Origin: Amycolatopsis tucumanensis
GTDB lineage: Bacteria; Actinomycetota; Actinomycetes; Mycobacteriales; Pseudonocardiaceae
Assembly: GCF_021654135.1 (NCBI RefSeq)
Contig: NZ_JAKGSD010000001.1
Location: 248,001 to 312,000 of the forward strand
Direction of reading: 5' to 3'
DNA: 64,000 bases
Of this stretch, positions 50,031-58,606 are shown piece after piece. The translations under genes were made by a program, and so were the position numbers. Every line of letters starts with the position of its first letter. Position 1 is the first letter of the stretch. The notes beneath the pieces were generated by a model, which saw nothing but the letters and a program-made list of their open reading frames with translations, was not told the origin of the DNA and did not search any database.

Positions 50031-50094
50031 TTCCCCGGCAACGCGCACCGCGTTCGCTGGGTGGGACCGTCGCGCACGGTGAGGAGTTTCGGAA

Positions 50095-51621
50095 ATGAGA
50101 TACGTGCCTCCCGGGTTGCCTGGCAGTTCCGTTCCGGTGCTGCCTCGCTATGACAATTTCATCGGGGGGAAATGGCTGGCCCCGACCGAGGGCCGGTACC
50201 GGCCGGTGATCAGCCCGGCGACCGCGCGCACGATCTGCGAAACCGCCGACTCCAGCGCCGCCGACCTGGAGCTGGCGCTCGACGCCGCGCACGTCGCGCG
50301 CGACACTTGGGGCGAGTGCACGCACACCCGCCGGGCCGCGATCCTCACCGCCGCGGCGGACGCGATCGAAGACAACGCCGAGATGCTGGCGGTATGTGAA
50401 AGCTGGGAGACCGGGCGCCCGATTCGCGAGGCCCTTGGCGTCGACATTCCGCTCGCCGTCGACCATTTCCGCTATTTCGCCGACGTCGTGCGCGGTGAGG
50501 AGGGGATCGTCTCCGGAATCGACGACGACGTGCTGGCGTATCAGTTCCGGGAACCGCTCGGCGTGGTCGCCCAGTTCCTTCCGGTGCATTTTCCGGTGCT
50601 CGTCGCGGCGTGGAACCTGGCGCCCGCGCTGGCCGCGGGCAACTGCTCGGTCCTCAAGCCGGCCTCGGACGCGTCGTGGTCGGTGCTGAAGCTGGCTGAG
50701 GTGATCGGCGAGGTGATCCCGCCGGGCGTGTTCAACATCGTCACCGGCCGGGGCGAGGGCGTCGGCCGCGACCTGGCGAGCAGCCGCCGGATCGCGAAGG
50801 TCGTGTTCAGCGGCGAAACCGCCACCGGGCGGCGGATCCTGTCCTGCGCGGCGCCGAACCTGGTGCCGGTGTGGCTGGACGTGGGAGCCCGCTCGCCGAA
50901 CGTGTTCTTCGCCGACGTGCTGGCCGATGAGGACGGTTTCCTCGACCGCGCGGTGGACGCGATGGTGCGGTCCGCCTCCGACGAGGGACTGGTGTGCACC
51001 TGCCCGTCGCGGGCGCTGGTCCAGGAGCCGGTCTACGACGAGTTCGTGGGGCGGGCCCTGGAGCGGATCGCCGAGCTGGTGGTCGACGACCCGCTGGACA
51101 CCGCCACCCGCGTCGGGCCGCGGGGCGGCCCCGAGCAGCTCGCCCGGCTCGAGTCCTGTGTGGACACCGGGCGGAGCGAGGGCGCGACCGTCCTGATCGG
51201 CGGGCACCGGGTGACCGTGGGCGACGAGTTCACCGACGGCTACTTCTACGCCCCGACGGTGCTGCAGGGCCACAACCGGATGCGCGTGTTCCGCGAGGAC
51301 CTGTTCGGGCCGGTGCTGGCGGTCACCTCGTTCACCGACGAGGAGCAGGCGATCGCGATCGCCAACGACTCGCGCAACGGGCCCGGCGCCGGGGTGTGGA
51401 CCCGCGACGGCGACCGCGCCTACCGCGTCGGGCGCGCGGTGAAGGCCAGCCGGGTCTGGACCAACTGCTACCACAACTACTCGTCGGCGGCGACCTACGC
51501 CTGCACCCCGGCGACCGGGGTGGGCCGGGAGTCTCACCGGCTGGTCCTGGACCAGTACAGCCAGATGAAGAGCCTCGTGGTCAGCCACAGCCGCCGGTAC
51601 TCCGGGCCGCTCGCCGGCTGA
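50095..51621 (+). CDS. Aldehyde dehydrogenase homologue with altered active site
   Basis: A 508-residue ALDH-fold protein of the Adh/AldA type; ATG 50095 is preceded by GGAG. Compared with classical members: the catalytic Cys is retained in GLVCTCPSR (near 301), but the oxyanion Asn of WNFP is His in LPVHFPVLV (near 164), the general-base Glu of LELGGKSP is Asp in WLDVGARSP (near 266) with GGK changed to GAR, and the usual GGYKQSG near the end reads CTPATGVGRES. NAD-binding Lys in VLKPAS is kept. It may have a changed reaction or be a non-catalytic paralogue. It belongs to the DevR-type gene set by its upstream box. Confidence 0.8.
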   Translation: MRYVPPGLPGSSVPVLPRYDNFIGGKWLAPTEGRYRPVISPATARTICETADSSAADLELALDAAHVARDTWGECTHTRRAAILTAAADAIEDNAEMLAVCESWETGRPIREALGVDIPLAVDHFRYFADVVRGEEGIVSGIDDDVLAYQFREPLGVVAQFLPVHFPVLVAAWNLAPALAAGNCSVLKPASDASWSVLKLAEVIGEVIPPGVFNIVTGRGEGVGRDLASSRRIAKVVFSGETATGRRILSCAAPNLVPVWLDVGARSPNVFFADVLADEDGFLDRAVDAMVRSASDEGLVCTCPSRALVQEPVYDEFVGRALERIAELVVDDPLDTATRVGPRGGPEQLARLESCVDTGRSEGATVLIGGHRVTVGDEFTDGYFYAPTVLQGHNRMRVFREDLFGPVLAVTSFTDEEQAIAIANDSRNGPGAGVWTRDGDRAYRVGRAVKASRVWTNCYHNYSSAATYACTPATGVGRESHRLVLDQYSQMKSLVVSHSRRYSGPLAG

Positions 51622-51691
51622 GCCGCCTGTCCTCGGGGGAGGATCCCGTTCGTCGGTGGGGAAAGGACGGACCGGCGGACAGGAGAATCCC

Positions 51692-51985
51692 ATGCCGATC
51701 ATCATCGCCGGGCACGTGGCCGTGGCGGACGACGAGCGCGACACCTACGTCGCGGCCCACGCCGATCTGGTGCGGCGGGCGCGCGAAGCCCCCGGCTGCC
51801 TCGATTTCGCCATCTCCGCCGACCCGCTCGACCCCGGGCGCGTCAACACCTTCGAGCGGTGGGAGTCCCGCGAGGACCTCGACGCGTGGCGCCGGGTCGC
51901 CAGGGCGCGGCGCACCGGCATCCGGATCCGCGGCGGGCGGGTCGCGGAGTACCCGGTCGAGGCCGAGGTGCCGGTGTTCGGGTGA
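51692..51985 (+). CDS. Antibiotic biosynthesis monooxygenase (ABM) domain protein
   Basis: A 97-residue dimeric alpha/beta-barrel protein, ATG 51692 with AGGAG seven bases upstream. The ABM pattern is PIIIAGHVAVADDERDTYV, EAPGCLDFAISADPLDPGRVN and FERWESREDLDAW. Members act as cofactor-free monooxygenases or quinol-related enzymes. It lies after the ALDH gene and could be cotranscribed. Substrate unknown. Confidence 0.85.
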   Translation: MPIIIAGHVAVADDERDTYVAAHADLVRRAREAPGCLDFAISADPLDPGRVNTFERWESREDLDAWRRVARARRTGIRIRGGRVAEYPVEAEVPVFG

Positions 51986-51995
51986 GCGCCGCTCG

Positions 51996-53649
51996 TCAGA
52001 GCGCGGCCAGCTCCGGCTCCAGGTCGTCCAGGCCGAGCGTGCCCACCGACAGCGCCGCCATGTGCCAGGCCTTCAGCTCGAACCGCGGGTTGCGGGCCCT
52101 GGCCGCCGCGCGCCCGGCCAGCCAGGCGCGCTCGCCGAGCTTGTAGCTGATCGCCTGGCCCGGCACGCCCAGGTACCGCACGATCTCGCTGTCCAGGAAC
52201 GCGGACTCACGCGTGGTGTGGGCGCCGAAGAACGCGCGGCCGGTCTCGGCGGTCCAGCGCAGGCCGGGGCCGAGCCCGGCCTCCTCCGGCACCGGCAGCC
52301 CCAGGTGCATGCCGATGTCGACGATCACGCGGATGATCCGCATCATCTGCGAGTCGAGGTAGCCCAGGCGGGCTGCCGGGTCGTCGAGGTAGCCCAGCTC
52401 GTCCATCAGGCGCTCGGCGTAGAGCGCCCAGCCCTCGGTGGTGGCGCTGACCGAACCGGCGCTGGTCTGGAACAGCGACAGCCGCCCGGACAACGTGGTC
52501 CAGTGGCCGAACTGCAGGTGGTGGCCCGGCACGGACTCGTGGTACCACGTGCTGATCAGCGTTTACAGTGGAAAGCGGGTCTGCCCGAGCGTGGGCAGCC
52601 AGGTGCGGCCGGGCCGGGAGAAGTCCCGCGCGGGCCGCGTGTAGTACGGCGCGGCCGCGCTGCCGGGCGGGGCCAGCCGGGTCTCCAGCACCCGCACCGG
52701 CGGCGCCAGGTCGAAGTGCCTGCCGTCCAGGTCGTCCATCGCGCGCGCGGTGAGGTCGGCCAGCCAGCGGCGGACTTCCTCCGCGCCCTCGACGACCGGG
52801 CCCTCCCGGTCCAGGTACGCCATCGCCTCCAGCACCGGCGCGCCGGGCAGCACGCGGCCCGCTTCGGCGCGCATCTGCGCGGCCAGGGCGCGGTACTCCG
52901 CCCACGCCCACTCGGTGGTCGCGGCGAGGTCGAGGTGCGCGCCGGTCCACTGGCGGGCGTGCAGCAGGTAGCGCTCCTCGCCGACGCCGTCGGGGGTCCC
53001 CTCGGCGCGAGGCAGGTAGTCGGCGGCGAGGAAGCCGCGCAACCCGGTCAGGGCGTCCTGCGCGGCGGTGCACGCCCGGTCCAGGTCGGCGCAACGCCGG
53101 TGGCACATCGGCCCCGGCGGTGAACCCGGCGAACCAGCCCTCCCACGCGTCCAGCTGGGCGATCGCCGTCTCCACCTGCCGCGGCGCGGCGAACAGGCCG
53201 CGCCGCACGCCCTCGCGCAGCGACTCGGCGTACCCGGCCAGCGCGCCCGGCACGCGCGCGACCCGGCGGGCGATCACCGCCCAGTCCTCCGCGGAGTCCG
53301 TGGGCATCATCAGGAAGGTGTTCCGCAGGCCCTGCAGCGGGCCGAGGATGTTGCGGATCATCCGCAGGTGCTCGCCTGCCGCGCTGACCGCCAGCCCGGT
53401 CTCCAGCCGCTCCCGCAGCAGCCGCGCGCAGCGGCGCTCGTCGTCGCCGCCGGGCTCCAGGCCGCGCAGCCGGGCCAGCGTCGCGGTCGCCAGCTCGTCC
53501 CGTTCCCGCTGGCCGGCGGGGGAGAGGTCGGTGAGCCGGTCCTCCCCGGGCGCGACGCCGAGCATGGTGCCCAGCTGGGGGTCGGCGGCGCAGGCCTGCG
53601 CGACGTGGGAGTCCGCGAGATCACGCACGGCGGTGGTGGGGTCGGGCAC
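51996..53649 (-). pseudogene. DUF885-family metalloprotein-like gene, disrupted twice
   Basis: The family text is split over two frames. From the start at 53649 the first frame runs [18 protein letters not shown] to GADVPPALR near 53092, where a loss of two bases (a GC unit) or gain of one shifts it; the continuation ADLDRACTAAQDALTG to TLGQTRFPL in the second frame is then ended by TAA at 52563-52565. In that same frame, after the stop, the coding text resumes and holds the metal-binding YHESVPGHHLQ and the normal C-terminus (EPELAAL). An intact ancestor would be about 550 residues. Both lesions remove the HExxPGHH motif from the translated product. Confidence 0.85.
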
Positions 53650-53708
53650 GGTCGGAGTCTAGATCTAGGCTCGACGGTGCACGGCACGCACGCGGAAACG
53701 GGGACAGT

Positions 53709-55772
53709 GTGACATCAGCGCAGGCCCACGACTTCACCTCGCTCTACCGGCACGGGTTCGTGCGGGTGGCCTCCGCGGTCCCGGAGCTCCGGGTCGCGGA
53801 TCCGGAGTTCAACTGCGACGCCACGCTGGCGCTGGCCCGCCGCGCGGCCGCGGACGGGGTCGCGATCACGGTGTTCCCCGAGCTGGGCTTCTCCTCCTAC
53901 ACCGCCGACGACCTGTTCCACCAGAACGCGCTGCAGGCCGCGGTGGACGACGCTGTGGCGCGGTTCGTGCAGGAGTCGGCGGACCTGCCGGGCGTGTTCG
54001 CGATCGGCGCGCCGCAGCGGTTCGAGGGGCGGCTGTTCAACTGCGGCATCGTGGTGCACCGTGGCCAGGTCCTGGGCGTGGTGCCCAAGAGCTACCTGCC
54101 GGGCTACCGCGAGTTCTACGAGAAGCGCCAGTTCGTGGCGGCCAGGGACGCGGTGTCCGAGCGGGTGCTGGTGGCGGGCCAGGACGTGCCGTTCGGCAGT
54201 GACCTGCTGTTCGCCGCGCCGAACGTGCCTGGCCTGGTGTTCCACGTCGAGATCTGCGAGGACGGCTGGGTGCCGGTGACGCCGAGCGGGTTCGGCGCGA
54301 TGGCGGGCGCCACGGTGCTGCTGAACCTCTCGGCGAGCAACATCGTGATCGGCAAGGCCGGCTACCGGCGCAACCTGTGCACCAACCACTCGGCCCGCTA
54401 CATCGCCGCGTACCTGTACTCGGCGGCCGGGCCGGGGGAGTCCACGACGGACCTGGCGTGGGACGGGCAGGCGGTGATCGCGGAGAACGGGTCGCTGCTG
54501 GCCGAGGGCGAGCGGTTCGAGTCGAACCAGCTGGTGACCGCCGACGTCGACCTGGAGCGGCTGGCCGCCGACCGGTTGCGCATGACCAGCTTCAACGACA
54601 ACGCGCACGACCACCGGGAGCGGCTAAAGTCCTTCCGCCGCGTGGACTTCGAGCTGGAGCTGCCGCCGGGGCCGGTGCGGCTGCGCCGGGAGATCCAGCG
54701 GTTCCCGTACGTCCCGGCGAACACCGCCGACCGCAACGAGCGCTGCCGCGAGGTGCACCACATCCAGGTGCAGGGCCTGACGCAGCGGCTCGCGGCGACC
54801 GGGATCGAGAAGGTCGTGATCGGCGTGTCCGGCGGGCTCGACTCGACGCAGGCGCTGATCATCGCCGCGCAGAGCATGGACAAGCTCGGGCTGCCGCGGG
54901 AGAACGTGCTGGCCTACACGATGCCCGGGTTCGCCACCACGAACCACACGCTGACCAACGCGCACAAGCTGATGAAGGCGCTGGGCACGTCGGCGCACGA
55001 GATCGACATCCGGCCCTCGGCGCGGCAGATGCTGGCCGACCTGGGACATCCGGCCGCGGACGGCTCGCCGGTGTACGACGTGACGTTCGAGAACGTGCAG
55101 GCGGGGGAGCGGACCTCGCACCTGTTCCGGCTGGCCAACCACCACGGCGCGCTCGTGGTCGGCACCGGCGACCTGAGCGAGCAGGCGCTGGGGTGGGCGA
55201 CCTACGGGGTGGGCGACCAGATGTCGCACTACAACGTGAACGCCTCGGTGCCCAAGACGCTGATCCGGTACCTGATCGCGTGGGAGGTGGCGACCGAGCA
55301 GCTGGGCGAGGGCGCCGACGAGGTGCTGCGGTCGATCCTGGCCACCGAGATCTCGCCGGAGCTGGTGCCCGGCGACGGGCCGGACTCGGGGCCGTCGCAG
55401 AGTTCCGAGGCGAAGGTCGGGCCGTACGAGCTGCAGGACTTCCACCTGTACTACCTGCTGCGGTTCGGCTACCGTCCCAGCCGCATCGCCTACCTGGCGC
55501 AGCACGCGTGGGGCGATGTCGACGCCGGGCGGTGGCCGGACCTGGTGCCGGAGTCCGAGCGCAACAGCTACGACCTGCCGACGATCAAGAAGTGGCTGCG
55601 CGAGTTCCTGTGGCGGTTCATCCAGACCAGCCAGTTCAAGCGCTCCGCGATGCCCAACGCGCCGAAGGTCGGCTCCGGCGGGTCGCTCTCCCCGCGCGGC
55701 GACTGGCGCGCCCCGAGCGACGCCAGCGCGCGGGCCTGGCTCGACGAGCTGGAGGCCAACGTTCCGGGCTAA
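53709..55772 (+). CDS. nadE: Glutamine-dependent NAD+ synthetase
   Basis: A 687-residue enzyme, GTG 53709. The N-terminal nitrilase-type glutaminase (about 15-290) shows the catalytic Glu in FPELGFSSY, Lys in VVPKSYLP and Cys in HVEICEDGW. The synthetase domain has GVSGGLDST from residue 374 for ATP pyrophosphate binding, followed by [29 protein letters not shown]. Length agrees with mycobacterial NadE. It forms NAD+ from nicotinate adenine dinucleotide, with the ammonia passing through a tunnel. It overlaps no neighbours; the divergent DUF885 pseudogene starts 59 bases upstream. Confidence 0.95.
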   Translation: MTSAQAHDFTSLYRHGFVRVASAVPELRVADPEFNCDATLALARRAAADGVAITVFPELGFSSYTADDLFHQNALQAAVDDAVARFVQESADLPGVFAIGAPQRFEGRLFNCGIVVHRGQVLGVVPKSYLPGYREFYEKRQFVAARDAVSERVLVAGQDVPFGSDLLFAAPNVPGLVFHVEICEDGWVPVTPSGFGAMAGATVLLNLSASNIVIGKAGYRRNLCTNHSARYIAAYLYSAAGPGESTTDLAWDGQAVIAENGSLLAEGERFESNQLVTADVDLERLAADRLRMTSFNDNAHDHRERLKSFRRVDFELELPPGPVRLRREIQRFPYVPANTADRNERCREVHHIQVQGLTQRLAATGIEKVVIGVSGGLDSTQALIIAAQSMDKLGLPRENVLAYTMPGFATTNHTLTNAHKLMKALGTSAHEIDIRPSARQMLADLGHPAADGSPVYDVTFENVQAGERTSHLFRLANHHGALVVGTGDLSEQALGWATYGVGDQMSHYNVNASVPKTLIRYLIAWEVATEQLGEGADEVLRSILATEISPELVPGDGPDSGPSQSSEAKVGPYELQDFHLYYLLRFGYRPSRIAYLAQHAWGDVDAGRWPDLVPESERNSYDLPTIKKWLREFLWRFIQTSQFKRSAMPNAPKVGSGGSLSPRGDWRAPSDASARAWLDELEANVPG

Positions 55773-55838
55773 AGCGTGTTTCGGAAGTGGCTTGCGTGGC
55801 GCCGCGGGCAGCCCCGCCTGCGGTCGTCCTCGACAGCG

Positions 55839-56108
55839 CTAGTTGACGCGCGGCCCGGGGAAGGTGAACTGCGTGTCGATGTCGGAGGCGACCGCCTCGA
55901 GCAGCTCCTCGGTGAGGTCGCTCAGGGCCCGCGCGAGGGCCAGCTCCGCCGCGATGCCGGGCAGGTGCAGCCCGCGCGGGCCGTTCTCGACGAGGCCGAT
56001 GCCGGTGAACCGGGTGCCGTCGGTGCCGCCGAGCCGGACTTCCGCGCGCGTCACACCCCCGATCTCGTCCAGTCCGATGTCCATCTTCCACTGGCCGGGG
56101 TGCCGCAT
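55839..56108 (-). CDS. DUF1876 protein, Rv1738-like
   Basis: An 89-residue protein, ATG 56108. The layout (HPGQWKMDIGLDEIGGVTRAEVRL, LTEELLEAVASDIDTQF) matches DUF1876. The Mycobacterium tuberculosis member Rv1738 is DosR-induced and structurally recalls ribosome hibernation factors; a similar dormancy role is inferred here. A DevR-type box lies 53-72 bases upstream. The start codon choice follows the family. Confidence 0.8.
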   Translation of the reverse strand: MRHPGQWKMDIGLDEIGGVTRAEVRLGGTDGTRFTGIGLVENGPRGLHLPGIAAELALARALSDLTEELLEAVASDIDTQFTFPGPRVN

Positions 56109-56160
56109 GAACGCTCCTAGTTCGACTGGCCCCACTGTCCTCGTCGTCGTGGTCGCCGCC

Positions 56161-56180
56161 CAAGGGCCGGAAGTCCCTAA
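56161..56180. promoter_or_regulatory. DevR-type box upstream of the DUF1876 gene
   Basis: CAAGGGCCGGAAGTCCCTAA has AGGGCC and GTCCCT as near-symmetric halves. It lies 53-72 bases before the DUF1876 start and overlaps the last codon of the CPBP protease gene by a few bases, so it probably acts on DUF1876 only. Confidence 0.55.
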
Positions 56181-56899
56181 CCGGCGCGGCCTGCGAACCA
56201 CGCGAGCACGAGCCCGCCCGAGTTGAGCGCCAGGTGCACCAGCGCGGGGGCCAGCACCCCGCGCCCGGCGTAGCGGAGCGCGCAGAGCGCGACACCGGCC
56301 ACCGCGGCGCCGAGCATCGCCAGCGCCGACAGGACCGGCAGGGGCAGGGCGCCGACGGCCGCGTCGACGCCCGCGTTGCGGCGCAACGCCAGCGACGGCA
56401 GCAGGTGCCACAGCCCGAACAACGCGGATGCGCCGAGGACGGGCCGCCACCGCCAGCGTTCGCCGCCGCCCAGCAAGGCGGGCAGCACCCCGCGGAACGC
56501 GACCTCTTCCACGAGCACGGTGCCGAGCGGGATCCGCACCAGCGCGAGCCACACCAGCTCGGCGGGCGGGTGCTGCCCGACGCGGCCGTCCTGGAACAGC
56601 GGCCGCAGCGCCGGCACGGCGAGGGCGACGCCGAAGCCGGCCGCGACGACCAGGCACGCGACGCCACCGGTGGCCGCCGAACGGCGCCACTGCCGCCGGG
56701 ACAGACCGAGCTCGGCGAACCCGCGGCCGGACAGGCGCGCGAGTCCGATGAGGACACCCGCCGTCACCGCCCCGCACAGGGGGTAGGCCCACCCGGGCAG
56801 CACGCGGTTGGCCAGTGTCGTGGCCGCGGCCAGCACCGCGACGGCGCCGAGGACGGCCGTGCGGCGGGTCAGCGGGGGAGCGGTGCCGGTGTCGCGCAT
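56177..56899 (-). CDS. CPBP-family intramembrane metalloprotease
   Basis: A 240-residue membrane protein with about seven helices, ATG 56899. The catalytic EExxxR motif is VEEVAFRGVLPALL (near residue 135), with FGLWHLLPS (near 170) and ALVHLALNSGG (near 218) supplying His and Asn. Members cleave CAAX-like or unknown membrane substrates and take part in envelope or self-immunity functions. The start lies 39 bases from a strong DevR-type box shared with the divergent Rv1733c-like gene. Confidence 0.88.
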   Translation of the reverse strand: MRDTGTAPPLTRRTAVLGAVAVLAAATTLANRVLPGWAYPLCGAVTAGVLIGLARLSGRGFAELGLSRRQWRRSAATGGVACLVVAAGFGVALAVPALRPLFQDGRVGQHPPAELVWLALVRIPLGTVLVEEVAFRGVLPALLGGGERWRWRPVLGASALFGLWHLLPSLALRRNAGVDAAVGALPLPVLSALAMLGAAVAGVALCALRYAGRGVLAPALVHLALNSGGLVLAWFAGRAG

Positions 56900-56937
56900 C
56901 CACCCCAGTCTGCCCGCGCGCCGCCGGTTCCGCGTCC

Positions 56938-56955
56938 AAGGGACCAACGGCCCTT
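56938..56955. promoter_or_regulatory. DevR-type box, best copy, in a divergent promoter
   Basis: AAGGGACCAACGGCCCTT is almost a full inverted repeat (AAGGG, CC / GG, CCCTT; mismatch only at the inner bases). It lies between the CPBP protease start (56899) and the Rv1733c-like start (57052), so it can serve both directions. The other boxes are compared with this copy. Confidence 0.65.
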
Positions 56956-57051
56956 CACCTCCGGCCGCGCGGACGTCACGCTTGAGCCGGGTGGTGGAAG
57001 GACTCGGGACATGTGCGGCGGAACCGGGGCGGTGCGGGCGGGGGCAGGCCG

Positions 57052-57642
57052 GTGACGCCCGCACCCGAGTCGTGGCCCGCCCGGTTCTGGCGCCTGATCC
57101 ACCCGGGCGGGCCGCTGGTGCGCCCGTGGGACCGCTGGGAGGCGCGCCTGCTGGTGACGGCGATCCTGCTGGCGGTGGTCGCCGTGCCGGTGGCGGGGGT
57201 CCTCGTGTCGGAGGTGTACGTCCGCCACGCCGAGCTGGCGCGGGCGCAGCAGGCCGACCGGACCCAGGTGACGGCCGTGGTGCTGGCCGACGCCGGGTCC
57301 TTCGTGGCCGGCGGGCCCGCGGTGCAGGTGGCGGAGGTGCCCGCGCTGTGGCGGCTGCCGGACGGGACCGAGCGCAGCGGCCCGGTCAGCGTCCCGGCGG
57401 GCACGGACCAGGGCGCGCGGCTGCCGATCTGGGTCGACGGGGCGGGGGAGCCGGTGCCGCCGCCGCTGTCGGCGTTCAACGCGCTGACCATCGCGCTCAG
57501 CGTCGGCCTGCTCGGGTGGCTCGGCGTGGTGCTGGTGCTCACGCTCGTCGTGCTGGCGGTGCACCTCGCGCTCGACCGGGTCCGCGCGGCGGCGTGGGCG
57601 CGCGAGTGGGAGACGCTCGGCCAGGGAAGGAGTGGACGATGA
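57052..57642 (+). CDS. Rv1733c-like two-helix membrane protein
   Basis: A 196-residue protein. GTG 57052 is chosen; GTG 57013 is an alternative. Helix one is LLVTAILLAVVAVPVAGVLV (about residues 32-51), then an external domain of about 100 residues (YVRHAELARAQQADRTQVTAVVL, LWRLPDGTERSGPVSVPAG), and helix two ALTIALSVGLLGWLGVVLVLTL (about 144-165). This is the arrangement of M. tuberculosis Rv1733c, a DosR-regulon protein of unknown function. It overlaps the small downstream gene by 4 bases and has the best DevR-type box upstream. Confidence 0.82.
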   Translation: MTPAPESWPARFWRLIHPGGPLVRPWDRWEARLLVTAILLAVVAVPVAGVLVSEVYVRHAELARAQQADRTQVTAVVLADAGSFVAGGPAVQVAEVPALWRLPDGTERSGPVSVPAGTDQGARLPIWVDGAGEPVPPPLSAFNALTIALSVGLLGWLGVVLVLTLVVLAVHLALDRVRAAAWAREWETLGQGRSGR

Positions 57643-57815
57643 ACGACCTGGAGAGCCGGAAGGCGGCGCGGGAGGCGCGGGTGACCGCGGCGTCCCGGAG
57701 GGGCCGGCACACGACGGAGGAGATGGCGGAGTCGGCGATGCGGCGGTACTTCGCCGAGGAGGCCTACCGGGAGCGCGAGGAGCGGGAGCGCCGGGAACAG
57801 CACAAGGGTGTATAA
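57639..57815 (+). CDS. Small charged protein of unknown function
   Basis: A 58-residue protein; ATG 57639 has AAGGAGT four bases away and overlaps the stop of the Rv1733c-like gene, so it is translationally coupled. About half of the residues are Arg, Glu or Lys (ESRKAAREARVTAASRRG, YREREERERREQHKGV), predicting one long helix or coiled coil. I do not recognise it. Its stop TAA lies inside a dispersed palindrome at 57810-57825. Confidence 0.65.
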   Translation: MNDLESRKAAREARVTAASRRGRHTTEEMAESAMRRYFAEEAYREREERERREQHKGV

Positions 57816-57825
57816 CGTCCTATAC
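57810..57825. repeat. Dispersed palindrome, copy 2 (convergent junction)
   Basis: GTATAACGTCCTATAC, followed by GGCGCGGC, matches the copy at 44504-44519 in all but one base of the 16-base core and all but one of the next eight. The TAA stop of the small charged protein gene is part of the element. The convergent devR-like gene ends 21 bases further on. Confidence 0.7.
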
Positions 57826-57845
57826 GGCGCGGCTTTTCCGCGAAT

Positions 57846-58499
57846 TCATTCTTCACCCGTCACCCGCCTGCCCTCCCGCAGCTTAGTCGCGAGGACGGCG
57901 GCCTGGGTCCGCCGTTCCAGCCCCAGCTTGGTCAGCAGGCGCGAGACGTAGTTCTTCACGGTCTTCTCCGCGAGGAACATCCGCTCGGCGATCTGGCGGT
58001 TGGTCAGGCCTTCGCCGATGAGGCCGAGCAGCGTCCGCTCGCGGTCGCTCAGCGCGGCGAACGGGCCGGTCTCGACGGCGTCCGCGCGCAGCTTCGCCAT
58101 CAGGGTCGCGGCCGCGCGGGTGTCCAGCAGCGATCGTCCACTGCCGACCTCGCGCACCGCCGAAATGAGCTGCAGCCCCTGGATGTCCTTGATGACGTAC
58201 CCGCCGGCACCGGCCAGGATCGCGTTGAGCATCGCCTCCTCGTCGGTGTAGGAGGTCAGGATCAGCACGTTCAGCTCGGGCAGCCGGGAACGCAGCTCGC
58301 GGCACAGCTCGATGCCGTTGCCGTCGGGCAGGCGGACGTCCAGCACCGCCACGTCCGGCCGCAGCGCCAGAATCCGGGACAGCGCCTGCGCGGCGGTGGA
58401 CGCTTCGCCGACCACCGTCAAGGCCGGATCCGCCTCGAGCAGGTCGGCGACACCGCGGCGCACGACCTCGTGGTCGTCGACGAGGAAGACCTTGATCAT
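57846..58499 (-). CDS. devR: DevR/DosR-type response regulator
   Basis: A 217-residue regulator, the same length as mycobacterial DevR, ATG 58499. Receiver residues coincide with DevR numbering: Asp8, Asp9, phosphoacceptor Asp54 ([11 protein letters not shown]), Thr82 (ILTSYTDEE) and Lys104 (YVIKDI). The DNA-binding domain has [26 protein letters not shown], including the [10 protein letters not shown] recognition helix typical of DevR. It would activate dormancy genes in response to DevS. The GGGGACC boxes upstream support positive autoregulation. Confidence 0.93.
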   Translation of the reverse strand: MIKVFLVDDHEVVRRGVADLLEADPALTVVGEASTAAQALSRILALRPDVAVLDVRLPDGNGIELCRELRSRLPELNVLILTSYTDEEAMLNAILAGAGGYVIKDIQGLQLISAVREVGSGRSLLDTRAAATLMAKLRADAVETGPFAALSDRERTLLGLIGEGLTNRQIAERMFLAEKTVKNYVSRLLTKLGLERRTQAAVLATKLREGRRVTGEE

Positions 58500-58567
58500 T
58501 CCGCCATCCCTTCGCCACACGGAACCCTCCCAGGCTACGGAAGCCCGGTCCGTCGCGACACGGCTTA

Positions 58568-58598
58568 GGTCCCCGATCCCAGGGGACCAAGGTCACCT
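58568..58598. promoter_or_regulatory. devR: Overlapping DevR-type boxes upstream of devR
   Basis: GGTCCCC (58568-58574) and GGGGACC (58582-58588) form a perfect 7-base inverted repeat; the second half also belongs to GGGGACCAAGGTCACC (58582-58597), which closely follows the GGGACYNNRGTCCC core known for DosR sites. It is 69-99 bases before the devR start and suits autoregulation. Confidence 0.6.
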
Positions 58599-58606
58599 GA
58601 CGGACG

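Noticed and set aside
55773..55838. Terminator after nadE
   Set aside because: An imperfect CCGCGGGC/GCCTGCGG stem is possible but weak and not distinctive in this composition.
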